Notes under the pieces: generated by a model
The model's input: the letters and a program-made list of their open reading frames with translations, nothing else
The model's database searches: none
Told to the model about the DNA's origin: nothing
Shown: one piece after another, positions 35,769 to 44,499 of the stretch
How the letters are laid out: every line of letters begins with the position of its first letter
Numbering within the stretch: position 1 is the first letter of the stretch
Made by a program: the position numbers and the translations under genes
Origin: Silicimonas sp.
Lineage (GTDB): Bacteria > Pseudomonadota > Alphaproteobacteria > Rhodobacterales > Rhodobacteraceae
Length of the DNA stretch: 64,000 nt
Reading direction: 5' to 3'
Assembly: GCA_022824525.1 (NCBI GenBank)
Contig: JAJDZT010000051.1
Location: 30,494-94,493 of the forward strand

Positions 35769-36470
35769 ATGCGCCGGACCGACCGCCTGTTCGAACTGAT
35801 CCAGCTTTTGCGCGATGGACGTCTGCATCGCGGAAAGGACCTGGCCGAGAAACTGGGCGTGTCGGTCCGGACGCTTTACCGTGACATGGATACGATCATC
35901 GCCTCCGGCATCCCGGTCGAGGGCGAACGCGGCCTGGGCTACATGATGACGGCGCCGATCACCTTGCCGCCCTTGAACCTGACATTGACCGAACTGGAGG
36001 CGCTGCATCTCGGGCTCTCGGTCGTGTCAAAAGCGGCAGACGAGGAATTGCAGCGCGCGGCCGAGACGCTGTCAGAGAAGGTCGATGCGGTGCTGCCGGA
36101 AGATCGCTCCGCCCCGGCGTCGGGCTGGGGCTTCGCGGTCTATCCCTTTGCCGAAGCGGCGCGCGGGTTCGTTCATATGGCGCCCCTGCGGGCCGCGATC
36201 CGTTCACGCCGAAAGGTCGACATCACCTACATCGCGCCGGAAAAGCCGGAGACGGCGCGCACGGTTCGCCCGCTTCAGATGGAATATTGGGGGCGGGTCT
36301 GGACGCTGACAGGATGGTGCGAATTGCGAAACGATTTCAGAGTGTTCCGGGTCGATCGCATCCAAACCCTCGACATCAGCTTCGACACTTTCGAGGAAGA
36401 ACCGGGCAAGACCCTTGCCGATTATCTGGACCAGTTGGAGCTAGAGCCCAAAACTCACGCTCCAGGTTGA
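35769..36470 (+). CDS. YafY/WYL-domain transcriptional regulator
   Basis: 233-residue regulator. N-terminal HTH_11 winged helix (about 1-60; RLFELIQLLRDGRLHRGKDLAEKLGVS, TLYRDMDTI) and a WYL domain (about 135-210; RSRRKVDITYI, QMEYWGRVWTLTGWC). WYL domains bind ligands or nucleic acids and often regulate their own operons. An inverted repeat upstream fits an operator. The 3' end overlaps the next gene, convergent, by 30 bases. Confidence 0.9.
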   Translation: MRRTDRLFELIQLLRDGRLHRGKDLAEKLGVSVRTLYRDMDTIIASGIPVEGERGLGYMMTAPITLPPLNLTLTELEALHLGLSVVSKAADEELQRAAETLSEKVDAVLPEDRSAPASGWGFAVYPFAEAARGFVHMAPLRAAIRSRRKVDITYIAPEKPETARTVRPLQMEYWGRVWTLTGWCELRNDFRVFRVDRIQTLDISFDTFEEEPGKTLADYLDQLELEPKTHAPG

Positions 36471-37439
36471 ACCGATCACGCCCATCAGGATCGGAGCGAG
36501 GATCGCCGTGACCGTTTTGAGCGCTTCCGTGTAGGAAATCCGCTCAAGCGTTTCGTCCTCGGCCAAGGCAGGATCGACGGGTACTTCTCGCCAGAAGGTC
36601 TCAAATCGTATGGCAAGCGCCAGATTGACTGGCAGGTAGACGGACAGGATCAGCAAACTGAACGTGGTTCCCCGGAACAACGCAAAGGCGTTCACCATGT
36701 CCATGAACTCGCCACGCGCCTGTTCCCTAACGATCAAGCTGGACGGCCATGACATCCAGGCTTGAACCCAGACCATTCCGGCCGTCAGCAGCACTCCCGC
36801 GCAATAGAGGTACCGCTTCGCAACGCGGCGTGCTTCCCTGAGATCATGCGCGCGTTCCTCGATGGTCTGCGGCGCATGCGGACCCTTCGACAACGAAAGT
36901 ATGATCCCCGCGAGCACCGATGCGGCAGCGAGAGACACGATGTGGTTCGACAGGTCGATCATGGCCACCATCGCATCAAAAGCGGTGCCGGTGTCACAGG
37001 TGGCCCGATCCGGGAAACAAGCGCCCGTCCGTCCCGGACCGAGGGCTGCCAGGAACAGGTCTTGTCCCAGAAGCTCATAGGTTTCGAAACTTTGAAGTTC
37101 CTCGGGTTCGAGGACGGAGAAAATCATGCTGATCAGGATCGTCATCCCCAATGCCGCAACGATCTTGAACTGGGACGACCCGGTGAAGCGACGAAAGACA
37201 TCAGCGAAGAACACGGCTGTCACGGCGAGCGCGACCGTCAGGAAGAACACGAAAGCCGCCATTGCCCGGTATCGCGCCGTGAGTTCCAACCGGGCCGGCT
37301 CGGGGGTTACATCCGTAGCGACATTGACCCCACTGTCCCCCCAGAAGCCAAGCATCATCTCCGTACCGGTCAGGACCAGCAGCGGGAGGATCAATATTGC
37401 CAGAGCCCAGGGAGAAATTGTCTGGTTCTTCGACACCAT
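36441..37439 (-). CDS. Hypothetical membrane protein
   Basis: 332-residue protein with about seven membrane segments (around 12-30, 60-80, 88-105, 165-185, 212-232, 255-275, 300-325). Two Cys in an extracytoplasmic loop (GACFPDRATCDTG, about 139-151) could form a disulfide. No recognised family. Convergent with the WYL regulator gene. Confidence 0.7.
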   Translation of the reverse strand: MVSKNQTISPWALAILILPLLVLTGTEMMLGFWGDSGVNVATDVTPEPARLELTARYRAMAAFVFFLTVALAVTAVFFADVFRRFTGSSQFKIVAALGMTILISMIFSVLEPEELQSFETYELLGQDLFLAALGPGRTGACFPDRATCDTGTAFDAMVAMIDLSNHIVSLAAASVLAGIILSLSKGPHAPQTIEERAHDLREARRVAKRYLYCAGVLLTAGMVWVQAWMSWPSSLIVREQARGEFMDMVNAFALFRGTTFSLLILSVYLPVNLALAIRFETFWREVPVDPALAEDETLERISYTEALKTVTAILAPILMGVIGSTWSVSFGL

Positions 37440-37506
37440 AGCTGAAATCGCATTATTTCTATGCGGTTCAGGCTAAGCGGGCGGTGCGTGACCGGGCAAC
37501 CGGGTC

Positions 37507-38595
37507 TCACGGTGCTTTCACGGGAAGAACGAAGCAACGGCCACGCCGGATCATGAGCCAAAGCGCGGTGCCGGGCTTCGGCAGAAAAACCGATGGGACG
37601 GTCGCCTTCATGATCGAGCCGTCGTAGTCCATTTTGAATTCCACGAGGCTCTCGTGCCCCATGAAACGCGCGCGCATGACCACACCGCGCGCGGGCACGC
37701 CGTCCTCCGGCGTCGGGTTCGGGCCGCGCCCACTTCGATCAAAATCGATGCGGACATGCTGTGGTCGAATGATGATCTCCACGTCCGTCCCGTCGGGCAC
37801 ACCGGGTGTCAGGAATTCACCGAACGCCGTCGATGTCAGCGCACCTTCAACGCGCGCGGGGATCACGTTGATATCGCTGAAGAAAGCTGCCGCCAGGCGA
37901 TCCACCGGGGCGTTGTAGAGGTTATATGGTGCGCCCTGCTGGACAATCCGGCCATCCCGCATGAGCGCGATGTTGTCGGCCATGCGCATCGCCTCTTCCG
38001 GCTCGTGCGTCACGAGGACGACAGCGGTCCCAGCCTCTTTCAGAATGTCGAGCGTTTCGTCGCGAATGCCATCCCGCAGGCGGTTGTCCAGCCCCGAGAA
38101 AGGCTCGTCCATCAGCATGACGCGGGGCTTGGGTGCTATGGAGCGCGCAAGCGCCACACGCTGCTGCTCGCCGCCCGAAAGCTCGTGAGGATAGGCGCGG
38201 GCGAAGCCCTCGAGGTGGACACGCTCCAGCGTCTCGCTGATGCGCGCCTCCCGTTTAGCCTTGCTGCCGGTCAGTCCGAACCCGACGTTTTGCGCGACAG
38301 TGAGATGTGGGAAGAGGGCAAAATCCTGGAAGATCAGTCCAATACGACGCTCTTCCGGCGGCAGATGTGTACGCCCGTCGGAAAGCAGGCGACCATTGAG
38401 CGAAACGGTTCCACTGTCCTGTCTCTCCACACCAGCGATGATGCGAAGCGTGGTCGACTTGCCGCAGCCGGACGGCCCCAGAAGACACGTTACCTGACCG
38501 GGGCGGACGTGAAGAGACACGTCAGAGACGATCTCGCGCCCTTGCACTGCGAAGGACAGTCCTTCGACAACCAGCCCGTCATTATCCGTCGTCAA
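37507..38595 (-). CDS. ABC transporter ATP-binding protein, FbpC/PotA-like
   Basis: 362-residue ATPase. Walker A GPSGCGKST (about 38-46), Q-loop in LIFQDFALFPH, signature LSGGEQQ (about 137-143), Walker B VMLMDEPFSGLD, and a C-terminal TOBE-like domain (about 240-362) with IRPQHVRI. It resembles iron(III) or spermidine/putrescine importer ATPases. No permease or binding-protein gene is next to it in this window, so its partners are unknown. Confidence 0.88.
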   Translation of the reverse strand: MTTDNDGLVVEGLSFAVQGREIVSDVSLHVRPGQVTCLLGPSGCGKSTTLRIIAGVERQDSGTVSLNGRLLSDGRTHLPPEERRIGLIFQDFALFPHLTVAQNVGFGLTGSKAKREARISETLERVHLEGFARAYPHELSGGEQQRVALARSIAPKPRVMLMDEPFSGLDNRLRDGIRDETLDILKEAGTAVVLVTHEPEEAMRMADNIALMRDGRIVQQGAPYNLYNAPVDRLAAAFFSDINVIPARVEGALTSTAFGEFLTPGVPDGTDVEIIIRPQHVRIDFDRSGRGPNPTPEDGVPARGVVMRARFMGHESLVEFKMDYDGSIMKATVPSVFLPKPGTALWLMIRRGRCFVLPVKAP

Positions 38596-38675
38596 GGAAC
38601 CCTCGTCGCCAAATCCGACCGTAACAATCGGAAATCACGGGCTGATACCAACCGGGCGAGCCCGGTGCAAGACGC

Positions 38676-39455
38676 TCACATGGTCGTATTGACCGAACCG
38701 CCATCGAGAAGGATGTTCTGGCCGATCATGTAGCCCGCATGCTGGGAACACATGAACGCACAGGTCTGGCCAAACTCTTCCGCCGTACCGTAGCGGCGGG
38801 CGGGAATGGTTTGCTCGCGGTTGTTCCTGGCTTCCTCCGGCGTAATGCCCTCCGCATCGGCCGCTCCTTGGTCCAGCCCGACAGCGCGGTCCGTGGCATG
38901 AATACCTGGGAGAAGGTTGTTGATGACGACGCCAGAGGGCGCCACTTGCCGAGCCGTTCCGGCGACGTAACCGGTAAGACCGGCTCGGGCAGAATTCGAA
39001 AGGCCCAGCACGGGAATGGGTGACTTCACGGATTGCGAGGTGATGTTGACCACCCTGCCCCAGCCACGCTCCATCATGCCCGGCAGTACCGCTTTCATGA
39101 GCGCGATCGGCGTCAGCATGTTCGCATCGAGCGCCTTGATGAAATCTTCACGCTCCCAGTCGCTCCACATGCCGGGCGGCGGCCCGCCTGCGTTGTTGAC
39201 CAGGATATCCAGATCGCCAGCGGCCTCCAGCACCTTGGCGCGGCCTTCATCGGTGGTGATGTCAGCGGCAACCGCCGTGACTTCGACCCCGTACTTGGAC
39301 CGGATCTCGTCCGCGGTGGCCTCGAGTGCCTCAGCTCCGCGCGCGTTCAGAATGAGGTTCACGCCCGCTTCGGCCAACGCCTCCGCACACCCTTTGCCCA
39401 AGCCTTTGGATGATGCGCAGACCAGACCGCGCTTGCCCTTGATGCCAAGATCCAT
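38676..39455 (-). CDS. SDR-family protein with altered catalytic site
   Basis: 259-residue short-chain dehydrogenase/reductase fold. The cofactor loop is CASSKGLGKG (about 13-22), NNAGG (about 86-90) and a late GQNILLDGG (family C-terminal motif). The catalytic Ser is in NITSQS, but where YxxxK is expected the sequence reads SNSAR, so Tyr appears to be Ser and Lys to be Arg. A degenerate or unusual SDR; substrate unknown. Confidence 0.88.
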   Translation of the reverse strand: MDLGIKGKRGLVCASSKGLGKGCAEALAEAGVNLILNARGAEALEATADEIRSKYGVEVTAVAADITTDEGRAKVLEAAGDLDILVNNAGGPPPGMWSDWEREDFIKALDANMLTPIALMKAVLPGMMERGWGRVVNITSQSVKSPIPVLGLSNSARAGLTGYVAGTARQVAPSGVVINNLLPGIHATDRAVGLDQGAADAEGITPEEARNNREQTIPARRYGTAEEFGQTCAFMCSQHAGYMIGQNILLDGGSVNTTM

Positions 39456-39503
39456 GATCGTCCTCCCTGTCTTTCGTATCGCTTACCACCGGGAAACGCC
39501 GAC

Positions 39504-39770
39504 ATGCCAGCCAATTCAGATGCCATCGCAGCTCTCACCGCGCTGCGTGCGAGCGGTTTCAAAGTCAACGCGGATTGGGAAAAGGCCCACGAGATCGCTC
39601 AGGCGCATGAGGGCGAACCGCTCTTCGACGCCATACACGCCATGCTCCACCGGATCGAAGGCGACCACGGAAACGCGGCCTATTGGGACCGTCGCGCCGG
39701 TACCGCGTTCGGCGGTGCAGGGTTCGACAGTGAACTTACCGCCCTGCACGCGCTTGCCATACGCGACTGA
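39504..39770 (+). CDS. Hypothetical small protein
   Basis: 88-residue soluble protein, rich in His and Ala (EKAHEIAQAHEGEPLFDAIHAMLHRIEGDHGNAAYW). The motif His-x4-Gln-x-His-Glu-Gly suggests a small helical fold; similar short proteins are found in Rhodobacteraceae, but I recognise no function. Divergent from the SDR gene. Followed by a hairpin repeat. Confidence 0.7.
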   Translation: MPANSDAIAALTALRASGFKVNADWEKAHEIAQAHEGEPLFDAIHAMLHRIEGDHGNAAYWDRRAGTAFGGAGFDSELTALHALAIRD

Positions 39771-39782
39771 GCCTTTCTTCTT

Positions 39783-39824
39783 GGCAGAAATACTCCGGGG
39801 AGCGCGAGGGGCAGCGCCCCTCGC
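39783..39824. repeat. REP-like hairpin between convergent genes
   Basis: Lead-in GGCAGAAATACTCCGGGGAG then a perfect 9-pair hairpin GCGAGGGGC-AGC-GCCCCTCGC (39804-39824). The lead-in resembles the element at 19451. It sits between convergent genes, so it may end transcription in both directions. Confidence 0.65.
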
Positions 39825-39857
39825 CCGGATCGACGAGGCGAAGCCCCGACGAACCCG

Positions 39858-40229
39858 TCAGCTCATCGGCAGCATGAAGAAGCTTTCACGTGCGATCTTG
39901 CCGTTCTCAACTTCGTAGAGGGCCACTTCCTTCGATTTCCAGCGCTGTCCGCTGTTCTTGTCGGTCGCGTCTATCTCGAAAATCAGGCTGAACTTGTCGC
40001 CGTTGATGAACGGGCCTTCCATATCGCCGCCGTGCACTTCGAAATTGTTGCCCCACCATTCGTGCTTGGCCTTGATGGCGTCACGGCCGTTGCTGACCGG
40101 ATCCATCCCTTCGGGCGCCATCGGCTCGGTCGAGACGGCGTCTTCGGCGTAAAGCTCTTCCAGAGCCTGCATCTCGGTGTGATTCTGGCAGTGTTCGCAA
40201 AGTTTCTGAGCAATTTCCTGAGTATTCAT
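39858..40229 (-). CDS. NTF2/SnoaL-like protein
   Basis: 123-residue protein with the SnoaL/NTF2 pattern: opening helix, ELYAEDAVSTEP, a Gly-rich loop, AIKAKHEWWGNNFEVHGGD, and a beta-rich end (FSLIFEIDATDK, EVALYEVENGKI). Such proteins bind small hydrophobic ligands; some are isomerases. No signal peptide. Divergent from prfC. Confidence 0.82.
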   Translation of the reverse strand: MNTQEIAQKLCEHCQNHTEMQALEELYAEDAVSTEPMAPEGMDPVSNGRDAIKAKHEWWGNNFEVHGGDMEGPFINGDKFSLIFEIDATDKNSGQRWKSKEVALYEVENGKIARESFFMLPMS

Positions 40230-40365
40230 ATGGGGTTCTCCCTGCGTGTTGAGGTGTCAAACCGCTCGAATTTGTTCTTGGTATGTTCTCATGTTAACCT
40301 TTCTTCCCATCGAAGCAACAACAATCCACGTGCACTTGTCGGGTCGGCGGATTATATGCCCGCCC

Positions 40366-41976
40366 ATGTTGGACCGTTCCTCGAATATTCCCGACCTGCC
40401 GCCCGAGATTGCGAAGCGGCGGACGTTCGCCATTATCTCGCACCCGGATGCGGGCAAGACAACGCTGACCGAGAAGTTTCTGCTCTATGGTGGCGCGATC
40501 CAGATGGCCGGTCAGGTGCGGGCCAAGGGTGTGGCGCGGCGCACACGGTCGGACTTCATGGCGATGGAGAAGGATCGGGGCATTTCGGTTTCCGCCTCTG
40601 CCATGTCCTTTGACTACGGCGACTTCAGGTTCAATCTGGTGGACACGCCGGGCCACTCCGATTTTTCGGAAGACACCTATCGTACGCTCACCGCAGTCGA
40701 TGCTGCCATCATGGTGATCGATGGGGCCAAGGGTGTTGAAAGCCAAACGCAGAAACTCTTCGAAGTTTGCCGCTTGCGCGACCTGCCCATCTTGACCTTT
40801 TGCAACAAGATGGACCGTGAAAGCCGGGACACGTTCGAGATCATTGACGAAATTCAAGAAAACCTCGCCATCGATGTGACGCCCGCCAGTTGGCCCATCG
40901 GGATGGGGCGCGATTTCCTGGGCTCCTACGACATGCTGAACGACCGGCTGGAGTTGATGGAGCGCGCGGACCGGAACAAGCGGGCCGAGAGCATCAAGAT
41001 CGAAGGGCTGGATGACCCGAAGCTGGATGAGTTGATCCCGGAGCAGCTTCTGGCACAGCTTCGCGAAGAAGTGGAAATGGCGCGCGAGTTGTTGCAACCA
41101 TTTGACCGTCAGGCGTTTTTGGACGGCACTTTGACACCGATCTGGTTCGGGTCAGCGATCAATTCGTTCGGGGTGAAGGAACTGATGGACGGGATCGGGG
41201 ATTTCGGCCCCGTCCCGCAGCCTCAATCAGCGGAACCCCGGCAAGTCAGCCCGGATGAGGACAAGGTCGCCGGGTTCGTTTTCAAGGTGCAGGCGAACAT
41301 GGACCCGAAACACCGCGACCGGGTGGCGTTCGTCCGCTTGGCATCGGGCCACTTTGAGCGCGGCATGAAACTCCACCATGTGCGATCGAAGAAGCCGATG
41401 GCGATTTCAAACCCTGTGCTGTTCTTGGCAAGTGACCGCGAGTTGGCGGAAGAAGCCTGGGCCGGGGACATCATCGGCATCCCGAACCACGGACAACTTC
41501 GGATCGGCGACACATTGACCGAGGGTGAAGCGTTGCGGGTCACCGGCATTCCCAGCTTTGCGCCCGAATTGCTGCAAGGCGTCCGCGCGGGAGACCCGAT
41601 GAAGGCCAAGCACCTTGAGAAAGCGCTGATGCAATTCGCCGAGGAAGGCGCGGCCAAGGTGTTCAAGCCTTCGATTGGCTCCGGATTCGTGGTCGGAGTT
41701 GTCGGTCAGCTTCAGTTCGAGGTTTTGGCAAGCCGGATCGAGCTGGAATACGGATTGCCGGTGCGTTTCGAGCCATCGCAGTTTACGTCCGCCCGCTGGG
41801 TCACGGGGCCGAAGGACAAGCTTGACGCGTTCATCAACGCCAACAAGCAGCACATTGCGCACGACAATGACGGTGACGTGGTTTTCCTGACGCGTTTGCA
41901 GTGGGATATCGACCGGATTGAACGCGACCATCCGGAGTTGAAGCTGTCGGCCACGAAGGAAATGCAGGTCGCCTGA
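40366..41976 (+). CDS. prfC: Peptide chain release factor 3
   Basis: 536-residue RF3 GTPase that recycles RF1/RF2 after termination. G1 SHPDAGKTT (about 25-33), G3 DTPGHSDF, G4 NKMD, and the EF-G-like later domains. The ATG at 40366 (MLDRSSNIPDLPP) fits the family; the frame is open further upstream without homology. Downstream is a 460-base gap. Confidence 0.95.
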   Translation: MLDRSSNIPDLPPEIAKRRTFAIISHPDAGKTTLTEKFLLYGGAIQMAGQVRAKGVARRTRSDFMAMEKDRGISVSASAMSFDYGDFRFNLVDTPGHSDFSEDTYRTLTAVDAAIMVIDGAKGVESQTQKLFEVCRLRDLPILTFCNKMDRESRDTFEIIDEIQENLAIDVTPASWPIGMGRDFLGSYDMLNDRLELMERADRNKRAESIKIEGLDDPKLDELIPEQLLAQLREEVEMARELLQPFDRQAFLDGTLTPIWFGSAINSFGVKELMDGIGDFGPVPQPQSAEPRQVSPDEDKVAGFVFKVQANMDPKHRDRVAFVRLASGHFERGMKLHHVRSKKPMAISNPVLFLASDRELAEEAWAGDIIGIPNHGQLRIGDTLTEGEALRVTGIPSFAPELLQGVRAGDPMKAKHLEKALMQFAEEGAAKVFKPSIGSGFVVGVVGQLQFEVLASRIELEYGLPVRFEPSQFTSARWVTGPKDKLDAFINANKQHIAHDNDGDVVFLTRLQWDIDRIERDHPELKLSATKEMQVA

Positions 41977-42436
41977 CGCCGAGAGCAACCGCGCGAAGTG
42001 ACGTTTGGCGTTGGTATCATGCCCAGCAAATGGCCATTCTGATCAAATTGACACCTGCCCCCGTCAAGGGATGTGTACAGTTTTGCTCGATCCCCGGTTG
42101 AGTCTTTCATTTTGCATTTTCTGTCTGGGGCGAGATTACCCTACGTCAAGTCGTTGCGCGGGCGCGATAAAACGCCTCTCAAGTCAGCGTTTGAAACGGG
42201 CAGAATTAAAACTGTTTTGAATCAGACGGTTGGCAGAACATTCTCTCTTGGAAAGTTGCGAAACAATCCCGCTAATTGGCGGGAATTGTTCACAGAATCG
42301 CCAAGCACATTGACGCCCTGCGCGCTTTCAATTACCTCATCCCCACTGCGGCAGCTTGTGGATAAGCTTGTGGTCATCCGGACCCGCGCCGCTCAGCCGA
42401 CGGGCCTTGAGTTGGTCCGTACTTACATGGACCGAT
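41977..42436 (+). other. 460-base gap between prfC and the DEAD-box helicase; long leader
   Basis: No convincing gene. More AT-rich than its surroundings. It holds a bulged inverted repeat ACAATCCCGC / GCGGGAATTGT (42263-42289, loop TAATTG) and one perfect DnaA-box-like TGTGGATAA (42357-42365). Long leaders are common before cold-induced RNA helicases, so this may be an autoregulatory 5'UTR. Confidence 0.5.
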
Positions 42437-43858
42437 ATGACGAAGTTTTCCGATCTGGCGCTTTCGCCAAAAGTACTAAAGGCCGTTGAAGCGGCCGGTT
42501 ACGAGACACCGACCCCAATTCAGGCTGGCGCCATTCCACCGGCGCTTGAAGGCCGCGACGTTTTGGGAATTGCGCAAACGGGAACGGGCAAAACCGCCAG
42601 TTTTACTTTGCCGATGATCAGCATGCTGGCGCGGGGGCGTGCGCGGGCGCGGATGCCGCGCAGCTTGGTTCTTTGCCCGACACGCGAGTTGGCCGCACAG
42701 GTGGCCGAGAATTTCGACACATATGCGCAAAACGTGAAGCTGACGAAAGCTTTGCTGATTGGCGGTGTCAGCTTCAAGGAACAGGACCTATTGATCGACC
42801 GGGGTGTCGACGTGCTGATTGCAACGCCGGGTCGCCTGCTTGACCATTTCGAGCGCGGGAAGCTGTTGCTGACCGGCATAGAGATCATGGTGGTCGACGA
42901 AGCTGACCGAATGCTCGACATGGGGTTCATCCCGGACATCGAACGCATCTTCTCGCTGACGCCCTTTACCCGCCAGACCCTGTTTTTCAGCGCCACCATG
43001 GCGCCCGAGATCGAGCGGATCACCAATACCTTCCTGTCCAATCCCGAACGCATCGAAGTCGCTCGCCAGGCGACCGCGTCGGAGACGATTGCGCAGGAAG
43101 TGGTGCTGATGAAGCCATCTCGCCGGGATCGTGCAGCCAAGGAGAAGCGTGACTTGTTGCGCGCTCTTGTAGAGCGCGAAGGCGACGCCTGCACCAACGC
43201 CATCGTTTTCTGCAACAGGAAAGTTGATGTCGACATCGTCGCCAAGTCTCTGAAAAAGCACGGCTATAACGCGGCTGCCATTCACGGGGATCTCGACCAG
43301 TCACAGCGGATGAAAACGCTCGACGGTTTTCGCGACGGGGAATTGCGGTTCCTGGTTGCTTCGGATGTTGCCGCACGTGGACTGGACATTCCGAGCGTCA
43401 GCCACGTGTTCAACTACGATGTCCCGTCGCATTCGGAAGACTATGTGCACCGCATCGGTCGAACCGGGCGGGCCGGGCGTGACGGCAAGGCCATCATGAT
43501 TTCGGCACCTGTGGACGACAAGAACCTTGCAGCCATCGAAAAGCTGATCGACAAGCCGATCCCGCGCGCCGACAACCCGCTCAAAACCGAGAAAGCGGAG
43601 ACGGTTGAGGCGACGGAGGACAAACCGAAGCGGTCTCGCGGCCGTGGACGCAAGTCAGACAAGGCGGAGCCTCAGGCCGATCAGGCAGAGGCTCAGGCCG
43701 ATAAGGTCGTGGACGCAGAAAAGGTCGAAAAGACCGATGCACCAAAGCCGGAAAAGCGCGGTCGCCGCGGTCAGGGTGGTGGCAACAAGACGGTCGGCAT
43801 GGGCGATCACATGCCCAGTTTCATTGCCATGAGCTTTGAAGAGCGGAAGGCGAGTTAA
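42437..43858 (+). CDS. DEAD-box RNA helicase
   Basis: 473-residue helicase. Q motif and motif I AQTGTGKT (about 44-51), motif II VDEADRM (about 155), motif III SAT, and motif VI HRIGRTGRAG. A C-terminal tail from about 375 is rich in Lys/Glu/Ala with RGRGRK and RGRRGQGGG, typical RNA-binding. The ATG at 42437 (MTKFSDLALS) is chosen. RhlE/SrmB-like; the exact subfamily is unsure. Its stop overlaps gph by 4 bases on the other strand. Confidence 0.93.
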   Translation: MTKFSDLALSPKVLKAVEAAGYETPTPIQAGAIPPALEGRDVLGIAQTGTGKTASFTLPMISMLARGRARARMPRSLVLCPTRELAAQVAENFDTYAQNVKLTKALLIGGVSFKEQDLLIDRGVDVLIATPGRLLDHFERGKLLLTGIEIMVVDEADRMLDMGFIPDIERIFSLTPFTRQTLFFSATMAPEIERITNTFLSNPERIEVARQATASETIAQEVVLMKPSRRDRAAKEKRDLLRALVEREGDACTNAIVFCNRKVDVDIVAKSLKKHGYNAAAIHGDLDQSQRMKTLDGFRDGELRFLVASDVAARGLDIPSVSHVFNYDVPSHSEDYVHRIGRTGRAGRDGKAIMISAPVDDKNLAAIEKLIDKPIPRADNPLKTEKAETVEATEDKPKRSRGRGRKSDKAEPQADQAEAQADKVVDAEKVEKTDAPKPEKRGRRGQGGGNKTVGMGDHMPSFIAMSFEERKAS

Positions 43859-44499
43859 GCGAACTGTCGGAGTATGTCCGGTAGTTCGTTGAAATCACTG
43901 AACTTTGCAGCATGCGTTAGGCTCGCCACTGGCGAGGTACGAATGCCCTCGGTGAACAGCACGAAGGGAATCTGTGCGGCTTCGGCCGTTTTCGCGTCTG
44001 TTTCGCTGTCGCCGATGTAGACCGCACTCTTTTGGCCAAGACGCTCCATTGCAGTCACCAAAGGCAGGGCATCTGGCTTGCGCAGAGGCAGATCATCACC
44101 GGCCAGTACGATGTCGAAGGCGTCGGTTAGATGCGCCGCCTCCAACGTCGGGATCAAGGGCGCGCGCGGTTTGTTCGTGACAAGCCCAAGCGGCAGGCCA
44201 TCTTGCTTCAACACGTGAAGAGCCCGCGCAACGCCCGGGAACAACGCTGTTTTCCCTGCCTGGACCTTGTAGTGCTCGATGAAGGCCGCGAGGATGTCGG
44301 TACGTTCGCCGAGGTCGAGGTCTGTTGCTTCGATCAATCGGTCGACGAACACCTCTTCACCCAGCCCTACAAAGCCCGCCACGGTTTGTGGTGGCAAAGA
44401 TGGCAGCGTCCAGCGCGCAAGCACGGCGTTCGCCGCGTCCGTGATGTTCGGCAGGCTATCGATGAGCGTGCCGTCCAGATCGAAGAGGATCGCTGTCAT
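43855..44499 (-). CDS. gph: Phosphoglycolate phosphatase, HAD family
   Basis: 214-residue HAD hydrolase. Motif I FDLDGTLIDS (nucleophile Asp about 7), motif II VTNK, motif III near KPDALP, motif IV GDSETDAKTA. The Gph-type cap domain sits at 15-80. It hydrolyses 2-phosphoglycolate or a related phosphate. Coupled to rnj by a 4-base overlap. Confidence 0.88.
   Translation of the reverse strand: MTAILFDLDGTLIDSLPNITDAANAVLARWTLPSLPPQTVAGFVGLGEEVFVDRLIEATDLDLGERTDILAAFIEHYKVQAGKTALFPGVARALHVLKQDGLPLGLVTNKPRAPLIPTLEAAHLTDAFDIVLAGDDLPLRKPDALPLVTAMERLGQKSAVYIGDSETDAKTAEAAQIPFVLFTEGIRTSPVASLTHAAKFSDFNELPDILRQFA

Noticed and set aside
42073..42489. 138-residue plus-strand frame before the helicase gene
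   Set aside because: Composition is unlike its neighbours and it overlaps the helicase start; the helicase frame is clearly real.
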